A stretch of 32,997 nt of DNA from Myxococcota bacterium (lineage in GTDB: Bacteria; Myxococcota_A; UBA9042; DTJE01). The notes below the pieces were generated by a model that was not told where the DNA came from, searched no databases, and worked only from the letters and a program-made list of their open reading frames with translations. The position numbers were made by a program, and so were the translations under genes. The number at the start of each line of letters is the position of its first letter. Position 1 is the stretch's first letter. Positions 25,161-31,989 of this stretch are shown here, in pieces. The stretch covers positions 1-32,997 of the forward strand of contig JARKOL010000374.1 in NCBI GenBank assembly GCA_029975745.1. The letters run 5' to 3'.

Positions 25161-26495
25161 TCACGCCTTCTCGCTCTCGAAGTAGTCGTAGTACTCGACG
25201 CCCAGGTGGGTGATCAGTTCCTCGCCCATCAGGTAGCGCAGGGTGTTCTTCAGCTTGGTCAACTGGATGAACAGGTCGTGCTCGGGGTACAGCCCCTCGG
25301 CATGCATCGGGCTCTTGAAGTAGAACGACAGCCACTCCTGGATGCCCGCCATGCCCGCGCGCGCCGCCAGGTCGCAGAACAGCACCAGATCCAGCGCCAC
25401 CGGCGCCGCCAGGATCGAGTCGCGGCACAGGAAGTCGATCTTGATCTGCATCGGGTAGCCCAGCCACCCGAAGATGTCGATGTTGTCCCAGCCTTCCTTG
25501 TTGTCGCCGCGCGGCGGGTAGTAGTTGATCCGCACCAGGTGCGTGTAGTCGCCGTACAGGTCCGGGTACATGTCGGGCTGAAGGATGCTGTCCAGCACCG
25601 ACAGCTTCGACTCCTCCTTGGTCTTGAACGACCCCGGATCCGCCAGCACCTCGCCGTCGCGGTTGCCCAGGATGTTGGTCGAGAACCAGCCCGCCAGGCC
25701 CAACTGCCGCGCCTTCAGGCCGGGCGCCAGGATCGTCTTCATCAGCGTCTGGCCGGTCTTGAAGTCCTTGCCGCACACCGGCACGCGCTTCTGGGTCGCC
25801 AGCGCCAGCAGCGCCGGCGTGTCCGCCGACAGGTTCGGGGCGCCGTTGATGAACGGCACGCCGGACTGGATCGCCGCGTACGCATAGATCATGCTGGGCG
25901 CGATGTCCGGGTCGTTGGCCTTCAGCGCCGCCTCGAACGCGGGAATCGTCCGGTGCGTGTCCTTGACCGGCGTGAACGTCTCGGTGCTGGCCGCCCACAG
26001 CATCACCAGCCGCGCGCAGCCGTTCTCGGCCTTGAAGCGGGCCATGTCGTCCATCAACTGGCGCGCCAGGTCGTACTTGGTCGCGCCGGTCTTGACGTTC
26101 GGCCCGTCCAGCAGCTTGACCCAGTTCTTGTCGAACACTGCCGGCATCGGGCGCAGCGCCTTCAGTTCGTCCTTGACCGCGTCGATGTGCTCGTTCGAAA
26201 GGACGGCCGCCTTCTTGGCCGCCTCGTACGCCGTGTCCTCGAAGATGTCCCAGCCGCCGAACACCAGATCGTCCAGCCCCACCAGGGGCACGAAGTCCTT
26301 GACCACCGGGAACCGCGCCTCGGTCCGCTTGCCCAGCCGGATCGTGCCCATCTGGGTCATCGAGCCCACCGGCTTCGACAGCCCCTTGCGGATCAGGTGG
26401 ACGCCCGCGACCACGGTGGTCCCGATGGCGCCCATGCCCACGACCATGACCCCCAGCTTCCCGTCCTTCGGTGCGATTGCCTTCGGCGCGCTCAT
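25161..26495 (-). CDS. ino1: L-myo-inositol-1-phosphate synthase (INO1 type)
   Basis: This 444-residue NAD-dependent enzyme turns glucose 6-phosphate into inositol 1-phosphate. ATG 26495 follows AAGGAG. The Rossmann loop is GMGAIG at residues 20-25. Eukaryote-like INO1 motifs are present: LSADTPALLALA, CGKDFKTGQTLMKTIL with the catalytic-site Lys, NILGNRDGEVL, and GDYTHLVRINYYPPRGDNKEGWDNID followed by QIKIDFLCRDSILAAPVALDLV. The gene heads a two-gene operon with the CDP-alcohol phosphotransferase and is divergent from a HAD phosphatase and a cytidylyltransferase-like gene. Its leader contains an 11-bp inverted repeat overlapping the ribosome site. No inositol monophosphatase lies nearby, so inositol phosphate itself is probably the building block. 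Confidence 0.93.
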   Translation of the reverse strand: MSAPKAIAPKDGKLGVMVVGMGAIGTTVVAGVHLIRKGLSKPVGSMTQMGTIRLGKRTEARFPVVKDFVPLVGLDDLVFGGWDIFEDTAYEAAKKAAVLSNEHIDAVKDELKALRPMPAVFDKNWVKLLDGPNVKTGATKYDLARQLMDDMARFKAENGCARLVMLWAASTETFTPVKDTHRTIPAFEAALKANDPDIAPSMIYAYAAIQSGVPFINGAPNLSADTPALLALATQKRVPVCGKDFKTGQTLMKTILAPGLKARQLGLAGWFSTNILGNRDGEVLADPGSFKTKEESKLSVLDSILQPDMYPDLYGDYTHLVRINYYPPRGDNKEGWDNIDIFGWLGYPMQIKIDFLCRDSILAAPVALDLVLFCDLAARAGMAGIQEWLSFYFKSPMHAEGLYPEHDLFIQLTKLKNTLRYLMGEELITHLGVEYYDYFESEKA

Positions 26496-26503
26496 TTCGT
26501 CTC

Positions 26504-26571
26504 CTTGCAGAACCCCGCCCCCGGACCGCCCGGCACGAAGGCGCTCAAATCCCGGACGCCGGTTCTGCAAG
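26504..26571 (-). promoter_or_regulatory. Leader hairpin of ino1 overlapping its Shine-Dalgarno site
   Basis: CTTGCAGAACC at 26504-26514 is the exact reverse complement of GGTTCTGCAAG at 26561-26571, an 11-bp stem closing a 46-nt loop in the ino1 message. In that message the 3' arm GGTTCTGCAAG runs directly into GAGACGAAATG, so the AAG of the AAGGAG ribosome site is paired. This geometry fits translational control by a protein or small molecule, but could be chance. No known riboswitch class was recognised. Confidence 0.45.
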
Positions 26572-26607
26572 CCCTGGGCCAGGGGTGGACGATGCCATTT
26601 TCAATCG

Positions 26608-26645
26608 ACATACCCGTGACTTAGCGCAATCCACACACCCGTGAC
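26608..26645. repeat. Direct repeat, possible regulator site
   Basis: ACATACCCGTGAC (26608-26620) recurs as ACACACCCGTGAC (26633-26645), 12 of 13 bases identical with a 25-bp period. It lies upstream of both divergent operons, where tandem binding of one regulator would control both. Confidence 0.4.
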
Positions 26646-26785
26646 ACCACCGAACGGCCCCACCAGGTGGATGAAGCCTGCTCCACCGACTGGACAGGAT
26701 CAGCCCCATGCCGCCGCCCGCGAGCGCCGCCCGAAGGTCCAAGCCACGACACGCACACGCTTCCGGACCACGGCCCGATTCGTGC

Positions 26786-26791
26786 TAGCAT
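26786..26791 (+). promoter_or_regulatory. Possible -10 element (TAGCAT) of the HAD gene
   Basis: TAGCAT, preceded by GTGC, matches four of six -10 positions and lies 35 bases before the HAD start. No strong -35 is visible. Confidence 0.3.
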
Positions 26792-26826
26792 CCCGCCGGG
26801 ACCGGCGCCCGGCATGGAGGTTCTGG

Positions 26827-27459
26827 ATGGCACCGCAGGCGGTCATCTTCGATTTTGACGGCACCCTGGTGGACACGATGAGCGGCTTCGCCGATATCGC
26901 GGCGGACGTCATTCACCGGCGTTTCGGCCTGGCACTGGATCGGGCTCGCGACGAATATCTGGCCACTTCCGGCCTGCCCTTCCGTCAGCAACTGGACTTG
27001 ATCGTGCCCGACGGCCCGGATCTGGATGCGGCGGCGAACGAGTTCGAGCAGGCGAAACTGGACGGCTTCTTCGCCGAGACGTTTTCGGACGACGTGCGGA
27101 CGGCGGTGAACGGGTTGTCGGACCGCCGCATCCTGACCATCGTGTCGTCCAACAACTTCCAGCATCTGGTCGATGCCTTCGTGGCGCGGGATCCCGACAT
27201 CCGCTTCGACCTGGTTCTGGGCGCCCGGGACAATTTCTTCAAGGGACGCGACCACTTCGATCACATCGAGCGCACGTTCGGGCTGGCCCGCGAGCGGATG
27301 CTGTTCGTCGGCGACAGCCTGAAGGACGGCGAGCGCGCGATGGAATGCGGCGTGCCCTTCGTCGCCCGCCTGGGAACCTTCGGTCGTCAGGACTTCGAGC
27401 GCCGCTTTCCGGGCGTCCGCGCGGTCGATACACTCTCTCAGCTATTGGATATTTTGTGA
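26827..27459 (+). CDS. HAD-superfamily phosphatase of the inositol cluster
   Basis: This protein has 210 residues; the start at ATG 26827 has a GGAGG site 8 bases upstream. HAD motifs are complete: motif I FDFDGTLVD with nucleophile Asp9 and acid Asp11, motif II TIVSSNN, motif III Lys in FFKGRDH, and motif IV LFVGDSLKDGE. A helical C1-type cap lies at about residues 18-90. It resembles phosphoglycolate-phosphatase-like HAD enzymes; substrate is not readable from the sequence. Its TGA shares an A with the next ATG (TGATG), so it is coupled to the cytidylyltransferase-like gene. In that context it could remove a phosphate from a phosphorylated di-inositol or inositol-lipid intermediate, or be an inositol phosphatase. 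That role is inferred from position alone. Confidence 0.88.
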   Translation: MAPQAVIFDFDGTLVDTMSGFADIAADVIHRRFGLALDRARDEYLATSGLPFRQQLDLIVPDGPDLDAAANEFEQAKLDGFFAETFSDDVRTAVNGLSDRRILTIVSSNNFQHLVDAFVARDPDIRFDLVLGARDNFFKGRDHFDHIERTFGLARERMLFVGDSLKDGERAMECGVPFVARLGTFGRQDFERRFPGVRAVDTLSQLLDIL

Positions 27460-28229
27460 TGAAGCCAAACAACGTGATCCTGCTGGCCGCGGGCACCGGT
27501 TCCCGCCTGCGCCCCCTGACCGAAACGGTGCCCAAGGCGCTGGTCTCGTGCGCCGGCTGGCCGCTGCTGGCCTACGACCTGGAGTTCGCCCGGCGTGCCG
27601 TGGCTCCCGGAGGACGTGTCGTCGTCGTCGCCGGCTACCACGAGGACCAGGTTCGCCAGTACCTGGACGTCGAGGCGCCCTGGGCCGAGATGGTCGTCAA
27701 TCCCGACTACGAGAAGGCCAACATCCTGTCGGTCGCGGCGGGCGTGCGGGCCATCGAGGGCGACTTCCTGCTGATGAACGTCGATCACATCTATCCGTGG
27801 GCCTTCGCGGATCGACTGGTCGCGACGCCGGGCGACGTGGTGGCGGCGACCGACTTCGACCGGACGCTGGGCGCCGACGACATGAAGGTCGAACTGGACG
27901 GAAGTCGGCACGTGGCGCGCATCTCGAAGAAGCTGACGGACTTCGATTGCGGCTACATCGGGATGACCCTGGTTCGCCCGTCCGGCGCCGACGCGTGGCG
28001 CGCGGCGTTCGAGCAGGTGCTGGCCGAGCACCCGGACGACGGCGTGGCCGAGATGGTGGTCCAGCGCCTGGCGGACACCGGGCGACCGGCGGCGATCTGC
28101 GATCTGTCGGGCCTTCGGTGGCTGGAAATCGATACCGTCCCGGAGCTGACCGACGCCGAGGACGTGCTGATGAACGACCCGGACCTGCTGCGCCGGGGCT
28201 TCGAGGCCCCAGCCCCGAACCCGGACTGA
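27459..28229 (+). CDS. Nucleotidyltransferase resembling inositol-1-phosphate cytidylyltransferase
   Basis: This 256-residue GT-A-like enzyme starts at ATG 27459, overlapping the HAD stop; an in-frame GTG directly before it is an alternative. The binding loop LLAAGTGSRLRPLTETVPKAL (residues 8-28) has Gly-x-Gly-x-Arg and Lys26. MNVDHIYPWAF has the metal-binding Asp109 with His110, and ARISKKLTDFDCGYIGMTLV and GLRWLEIDTVPELTDAED complete the pattern. The Asp-His pair, the K-L-x-x-F-D-C segment and the E-I-D-T end resemble the cytidylyltransferase half of archaeal IPCT/DIPPS proteins, which make CDP-inositol from CTP and inositol 1-phosphate. Sugar-phosphate or phosphocholine nucleotidyltransferases share the loop, so the substrate is inferred from those motifs plus ino1 and the CDP-alcohol transferase next door. 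Confidence 0.8.
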   Translation: MKPNNVILLAAGTGSRLRPLTETVPKALVSCAGWPLLAYDLEFARRAVAPGGRVVVVAGYHEDQVRQYLDVEAPWAEMVVNPDYEKANILSVAAGVRAIEGDFLLMNVDHIYPWAFADRLVATPGDVVAATDFDRTLGADDMKVELDGSRHVARISKKLTDFDCGYIGMTLVRPSGADAWRAAFEQVLAEHPDDGVAEMVVQRLADTGRPAAICDLSGLRWLEIDTVPELTDAEDVLMNDPDLLRRGFEAPAPNPD

Positions 28230-28235
28230 CAGTAT

Positions 28236-28252
28236 CCCCCGGCAGCCGGGGG
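28236..28252. terminator. GC hairpin between convergent genes
   Basis: CCCCCGG (28236-28242) and CCGGGGG (28246-28252) form a 7-bp stem with a CAG loop, 6 bases after the stop of the cytidylyltransferase-like gene and before the end of the convergent fur-like gene. It could end both transcripts. No T run follows. Confidence 0.5.
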
Positions 28253-28285
28253 GTCTCCCGCTTGCGCCAGGCCCAAGGCCCCGGT

Positions 28286-28807
28286 TCAGCCCCCGCGACG
28301 CCCCCTGGTCCCGCCCCGCCTGGGAGGCGTCGGGACGTCGGACGCGTTGCCTTCACGACACTCCCGGCACAGCCCGTAGACCTCCAGGCGATGCTGGCGC
28401 CCCAGGAAGCCGTGGCGTTCGGTCACCGCCTGGTGGATGGCATCGACCGCGGGGTCCGTGAATTCGATGATGCGGCCACACACCGTGCATACCAGGTGGT
28501 TGTGGTGGCCGTCCTCGACGCAGGCCTCGTAGCGACTGAACCCCTCGCCGAAATCGCGCGGCACCGCCAGGCCCGCCTCGACCAGCAGACGCATCGTCCG
28601 ATAGACGGTCGCCTCGCCGATCCCGGGGTGGCGACGACGCACCTTGGCGATCAGATCCTCGATCCCGGGGTGCCCCTGCATCCGGAAGAACACCTCGGCC
28701 ACCGCCATCCTGGGCCGGGTCACAAGGCCGCCGTTCGCCTGGATGTACGCAGTCAGGCGCTTGCGCCATTCGGGTTCACGACCTTTCGGTTTGGCAGGTG
28801 AAAGCAT
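28286..28807 (-). CDS. fur: Fur-family metal-responsive repressor
   Basis: This 173-residue DNA-binding regulator starts at ATG 28807. The winged-helix domain spans about residues 15-95 with GLVTRPRMAVAEVFF and the recognition-helix region IGEATVYRTMRLLVEAGL. The dimerisation domain has HHNHLVCTVCGRIIEF and YGLCREC, so the structural zinc site is Cys107/110 with Cys147/150. The His cluster at 101-104 and Glu/His residues after it fit the regulatory metal site. Fur, Zur and PerR cannot be told apart by eye. The C-terminus after residue 153 is a Arg/Gly-rich extension (PTPPRRGGTRGRRGG) beyond the usual fold. No strong ribosome site precedes the ATG. It stands alone, convergent to the inositol operon. 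Confidence 0.9.
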   Translation of the reverse strand: MLSPAKPKGREPEWRKRLTAYIQANGGLVTRPRMAVAEVFFRMQGHPGIEDLIAKVRRRHPGIGEATVYRTMRLLVEAGLAVPRDFGEGFSRYEACVEDGHHNHLVCTVCGRIIEFTDPAVDAIHQAVTERHGFLGRQHRLEVYGLCRECREGNASDVPTPPRRGGTRGRRGG

Positions 28808-28953
28808 GCGCCAACGCTACCAGACGCCGCCCGGCGGGACAAGGGCGGGATGCAGTCCCTGATCCCCCGTCGGTATTCGCTTCACCCATGGATGATTGTG
28901 GGCATCGGGTCCGACACGGCGGAGGGCACGATGCCCGGACTGGCCTGCCCTCG

Positions 28954-29541
28954 CTAGCCTGTCGTCGCGGGCCGCTCGAACAGCGCGGTCAGCCGCCGTC
29001 CGTCCACGGCAGGGTGGCCGATCCGCTTCAGGCCCGCGCGCAGCGCCCGCTCGATCTGCGCGGTGAACTCGTCGGCCGTCACGTGGCCGGGCGGCTCGAT
29101 CAGCAGCAGCCGTCCGCCGGGCCTCAGCACCGACGCGGCCCGCACCAGGAAGCCGTCCGGGTCGTCGAACTCGTGCAGGCAGTGTACGACGGTCACCAGG
29201 TCGATCGCCCCGCTCCTGTCGCCCAGGTCGAGGTCGCGGACGTCGCAGGCGCGCGCATCGATCCGGTCGGCCAGCCCGGCCCGGGAAGCGCGACGCCGGA
29301 GTTCATCGACGACCCGCGGCTCGACGTCCACGGCCAGGACCCGGCCGCCGGGGCCCACTCGGCGCGCCATCGGAAGGCTCAGAAACCCGAAGCCGCACCC
29401 GACGTCCAGCACGGTCATCCCCGGCTGGACCTGCGTCGCCGCGACCCCACGAACGCCGTCGATCAGCGCCCGGATCGGGCTGGCCAAGACCCACTGGATC
29501 CACCACGGGCAGCGGTGCGGGGCAGCGGTCGTCGATTCCAT
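28954..29541 (-). CDS. Class I SAM-dependent methyltransferase
   Basis: This protein has 195 residues; the start at ATG 29541 follows GGAGGAGG. The SAM-binding loop is VLDVGCGFGFLSLPMA at about residues 44-59. VLAVDVEP supplies the acidic residue at the end of strand 2, and DLVTVVHCLHEFDDP and VLRPGGRLLLIEPPGHV are strands 4-5, a standard Methyltransf_11/25-type set. Target unknown. WWIQWVLASPIRALI at the N-terminus could lie at the membrane. A 7-bp inverted repeat lies 22 bases upstream, so it may be controlled by its own repressor, although none is adjacent. Confidence 0.85.
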   Translation of the reverse strand: MESTTAAPHRCPWWIQWVLASPIRALIDGVRGVAATQVQPGMTVLDVGCGFGFLSLPMARRVGPGGRVLAVDVEPRVVDELRRRASRAGLADRIDARACDVRDLDLGDRSGAIDLVTVVHCLHEFDDPDGFLVRAASVLRPGGRLLLIEPPGHVTADEFTAQIERALRAGLKRIGHPAVDGRRLTALFERPATTG

Positions 29542-29562
29542 CGATCCTCCTCCCGGGAACGG

Positions 29563-29583
29563 GTTGATGATGCGAGCATCAAC
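29563..29583. promoter_or_regulatory. Inverted repeat GTTGATG-N7-CATCAAC, candidate operator
   Basis: GTTGATG at 29563-29569 is exactly complementary to CATCAAC at 29577-29583, with seven bases between. It lies 22-42 bases upstream of the methyltransferase start, where a repressor could block transcription. TTGAT/ATCAA arms occur in ArsR-family operators, but no such regulator is in the window. Confidence 0.4.
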
Positions 29584-29835
29584 TCGCCACCTGCCGCAGG
29601 ATAAACCCGACGGCCCCCGGCGCCTACTCTTGGCGCAGGGGACCGAACGGCCGGGTGGACGATCGACGCCCCCCTCCGGACCGACAGGGAACATTCGGCC
29701 GGACCGCGAGGGGACTGGCGGCCGCGATCCGGGCCTCGGCTTGGATTCCTGCGCGAAATTGCCCCGTGCAGCCCAATACAAAAAGGCGAACGGGGTCAGC
29801 CCTCCTAAGGGGAGTTGAGCGGGGGGGGAGATCGG

Positions 29836-30471
29836 TCAGGCCGGTGCCGCGGACGCGGGCCGGAACCTCTCAAGCAGGCCCGCGAACCGGTCCAACTCGG
29901 GCAGGCACGATCGCAACGCCGCGACCTGGTCCTTCAGGCGAAATGCGAGGGTCCGGTAGACAGCCACTTCCTTCAGGGGCTTCCCCGTGGCGTCCCGTTG
30001 GATGAGCCCCACGGAGGCCAGAAGTTCAGCCGGGTCCGGGGCCTGCTCCAACTGCGGGTTGCACGGCCTGTGGGCGGCGTACAGCCACGCCTCGGACGCC
30101 TGCGCGGGGGTCACGATAACCAGGGAGTCGAGACCCGCGGCGGGCCCGAGCCAACCCTCAACTACCCTGCGCAAGCCCTCGTTGTCGGGGGCCCCGGTCA
30201 CGGCGCACCGGTCCGCGTCGATATGCACGACGTAGACGACGTTGTCCCCGAACAGGCGGTACTGCAGCGTGTATGCGTGCTCTTGGCAGAACCGCCGTAC
30301 CTCCGTCCAGCCCGCCGGATCGCCTGCTCCACGAAGTTGGTCCTGCTCGGGCTGAAGGTAGGTCGGCACGAAATCGGGACCGATGATGGCCTCGATGACC
30401 GCCTCCAGCACAGGGGCATCGGTGATGCCTTCGCACACCAGCCCGATCCGGAGAGGAGCACCGTCGGCCAT
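29836..30471 (-). CDS. Small TOPRIM-like protein partnered with the upstream ATPase
   Basis: This 211-residue protein starts at ATG 30471, with AAGGA 8 bases before it, 9 bases after the ATPase stop. The first strand IGLVCEGITDAPVLEAVIEAI carries Glu14-Gly15 and the later VVYVVHIDADRC carries Asp85-x-Asp87, the acidic Glu and D-x-D pair of TOPRIM metal sites. The middle has IVTPAQASEAWLYAA, a pattern also common in TOPRIM/DUF4276-like proteins. The C-terminus is helical with KLDQ-like charged residues. In OLD-family nucleases, Gabija GajA and PARIS AriB a TOPRIM domain works with an AAA ATPase. Here it is a separate small ORF. Nuclease activity is inferred from the three acidic residues. A DUF4276-type protein of other function is the alternative. 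Confidence 0.7.
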   Translation of the reverse strand: MADGAPLRIGLVCEGITDAPVLEAVIEAIIGPDFVPTYLQPEQDQLRGAGDPAGWTEVRRFCQEHAYTLQYRLFGDNVVYVVHIDADRCAVTGAPDNEGLRRVVEGWLGPAAGLDSLVIVTPAQASEAWLYAAHRPCNPQLEQAPDPAELLASVGLIQRDATGKPLKEVAVYRTLAFRLKDQVAALRSCLPELDRFAGLLERFRPASAAPA

Positions 30472-30480
30472 GCTGTTCCT

Positions 30481-31695
30481 TCAGAGGTTGGGGACTCCGC
30501 CCAGATGACCCGCAAGCCACAGTCTGGAGAGGGTCATGCCCTGCTTCTCGGCCTTCGCGAGTGCATCACCGTAGGGCACCCGGGTCACGACCGACGCCCC
30601 TCCTCGTGTCCTGTCCACGGTGAAGAGCCGAACCCGATCGTCCTTCAGACGCAGCGAATCCAACACGAGCGGGTTGTGGGTCGTCAGCAGCATCTGGGGG
30701 CGGCTGTCATCGGCCAAGATAAGTTCCTGGACCTCTCCAATCAGCCGCCGTGCCAAGCGGGGGTGCATTGCCTGATCGACGTTGTCGATACCCAGTACGG
30801 ACGGCGACCCGGGGTGGAGGGCCAGCAGGATCATGAACGTCACATACAATGCACCCTCACTGGCATCGAACGCAGAGAGCCAGTTCCGTTCATCCACCAT
30901 GAAGCGGTCGCGGAAGCGAAGTACTCGCTGCGGCGAGGCAACGGCCGGGCTCAACTGCGCTTGAACGGCCGTGCCTACCTGGACCGTGTCAACCCACTCG
31001 ACCATGCTGACCAGCCGCCGGACCTCGCCCATCAACCCTTGCTTCTCGTGAGCAAGCTTGATTACCTCCAGAATTCCGTCGGCCAGTCGTCCGCCGAGCA
31101 ACCCGACCGGGCTCCGCTGGGTCACATCCGGTGTCGTCCCCCGGAGCATGGGCGTGAACGGCGTGTAGATCGCGAATGACTCCAGGTCATCCAGAAGCTG
31201 ACGAGCAGGCCCTTCTGGAAGGCCAACCCGAAGCAAAGGCACCAGGCCCGAAGATGGGGCAAGTTCAGTCAAACGCCGTGCCACCCCGTCGAGATGAAGG
31301 CTCCCCCCCCGCGGGCTCCTCGACGCCACAGTCTTCTGCCCGCGCTTCACGTTCTCATTGGTGAAGCGCCAAGCGCCCTCTGGGCGCGTGATTGGGTTGT
31401 CGAGGGATACGTCATAGAAGGCTCCGTCCGACTCGGCGGACAAGGAGATGACTCGCCGGATGGGTTTCGTCTTGAACGCCGTCTTGTACAGCGCGGGAAG
31501 GCCGGGTCGAACGCCGCGCCTGCCGAACGCCTCGTCATCGACCTTGCCGGAGGCCGCACAGCCGAGTAGGCCAATGGCCTCCAGGAGCGCCGACTTGCCC
31601 GAGCCGTTCGCCCCGACGAAGACATTGAACCGCCCGAGGTCCACTTCGACGTCGGCGAGGCTCTTGAACCCACGGATGTGGATGCGCGACAGCAC
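30481..31695 (-). CDS. AAA/ABC-type ATPase of a candidate two-gene defence module
   Basis: This 404-residue protein starts at GTG 31695, with AGGAG 9 bases upstream, right before the usual opening RIHIRGFKSLADVEVDLG; a longer start at ATG 31797 (438 residues) has no ribosome site. Walker A GANGSGKS is at residues 28-35. SEGALYVTFMILLAL stands where the ABC signature helix lies. Walker B is PSVLGIDNVDQAMHPRLA near residue 304, with Asn in place of the usual catalytic Glu. TTHNPLVLDSL is the switch His loop. The long insert (about 60-250) is the arm region. This is the AAA_21/OLD-like ATPase of anti-phage systems, with the effector encoded separately downstream. Its coding sequence is less GC-rich than its surroundings by hand-counted sample (lines at 30841, 31021 and 31441: 53-57%). 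Confidence 0.82.
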   Translation of the reverse strand: MLSRIHIRGFKSLADVEVDLGRFNVFVGANGSGKSALLEAIGLLGCAASGKVDDEAFGRRGVRPGLPALYKTAFKTKPIRRVISLSAESDGAFYDVSLDNPITRPEGAWRFTNENVKRGQKTVASRSPRGGSLHLDGVARRLTELAPSSGLVPLLRVGLPEGPARQLLDDLESFAIYTPFTPMLRGTTPDVTQRSPVGLLGGRLADGILEVIKLAHEKQGLMGEVRRLVSMVEWVDTVQVGTAVQAQLSPAVASPQRVLRFRDRFMVDERNWLSAFDASEGALYVTFMILLALHPGSPSVLGIDNVDQAMHPRLARRLIGEVQELILADDSRPQMLLTTHNPLVLDSLRLKDDRVRLFTVDRTRGGASVVTRVPYGDALAKAEKQGMTLSRLWLAGHLGGVPNL

Positions 31696-31734
31696 CTGCT
31701 GCGACTCCTTCGGGGTGTTCCCAAGGCGTTCGAG

Positions 31735-31763
31735 AGCGTAACTCGGCTTCACCCGATAGGCAA
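31735..31763 (-). promoter_or_regulatory. Weak candidate promoter of the ATPase-TOPRIM module
   Basis: On the minus strand TTGCCT (31763-31758) and TACGCT (31740-31735) are 17 bases apart; matches to consensus are four and three of six. Its position favours the downstream GTG start at 31695 for the ATPase. Confidence 0.3.
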
Positions 31764-31989
31764 GAATCGGCGTGTGCGTGTAAGAGCTTCCAAGCATGAA
31801 ACGGGGGGTTGTGGTTGATAACCGGGTCAGTGCATGGGACGGGGTTGAGGCGTCTGGACTGTCGAAAGAGTTGAGTCAGGCTGCTTCTCGACTGGATCGC
31901 GTAGTCACGCGTTCGAGAATGCCTCCGGAGCACGAATTGATGCATTCGGGGATGCGCTCGAAGCTCGATCCGGCCCCGGAGGCTGGGGG
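31764..31989. other. Gene-free spacer upstream of the ATPase
   Basis: This stretch separates the ATPase module from the methyltransferase to its right, both leftward. Together with 31696-31763 the gap is 294 bp if the GTG start of the ATPase is right. It holds a short hairpin CGAAT-N6-ATTCG near 31936-31951 and otherwise nothing I can name. Confidence 0.5.

Larger units (their letters stand above)
26496..26826. promoter_or_regulatory. Shared 331-bp control region of the divergent inositol operons
   Basis: Gene-free stretch between ino1 (leftward) and the HAD gene (rightward). It contains the ino1 leader hairpin (26504-26571), a 13-bp direct repeat with one mismatch (26608-26620 and 26633-26645, 25-bp period) and a TAGCAT that could be the rightward -10. 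Candidate ino1 promoter elements near 26595-26630 are weak. I found no small ORF with a ribosome binding site. Confidence 0.5.

Noticed and set aside
26496-26826. Known riboswitch class in the ino1 leader
   Set aside because: Only the stem is evident; no conserved cores of SAM, TPP, cobalamin, glycine or similar riboswitches were recognised.
29790-29835. REP element or rho-independent terminator after the TOPRIM gene
   Set aside because: Only 4-bp stems can be drawn, no T tract follows and no second copy exists in the window.
31696-31797. Longer start (ATG 31797) for the ATPase
   Set aside because: No ribosome site before it and the extra 34 residues are unlike the family, which opens at the RIHIRGFKSL segment; GTG 31695 has AGGAG.
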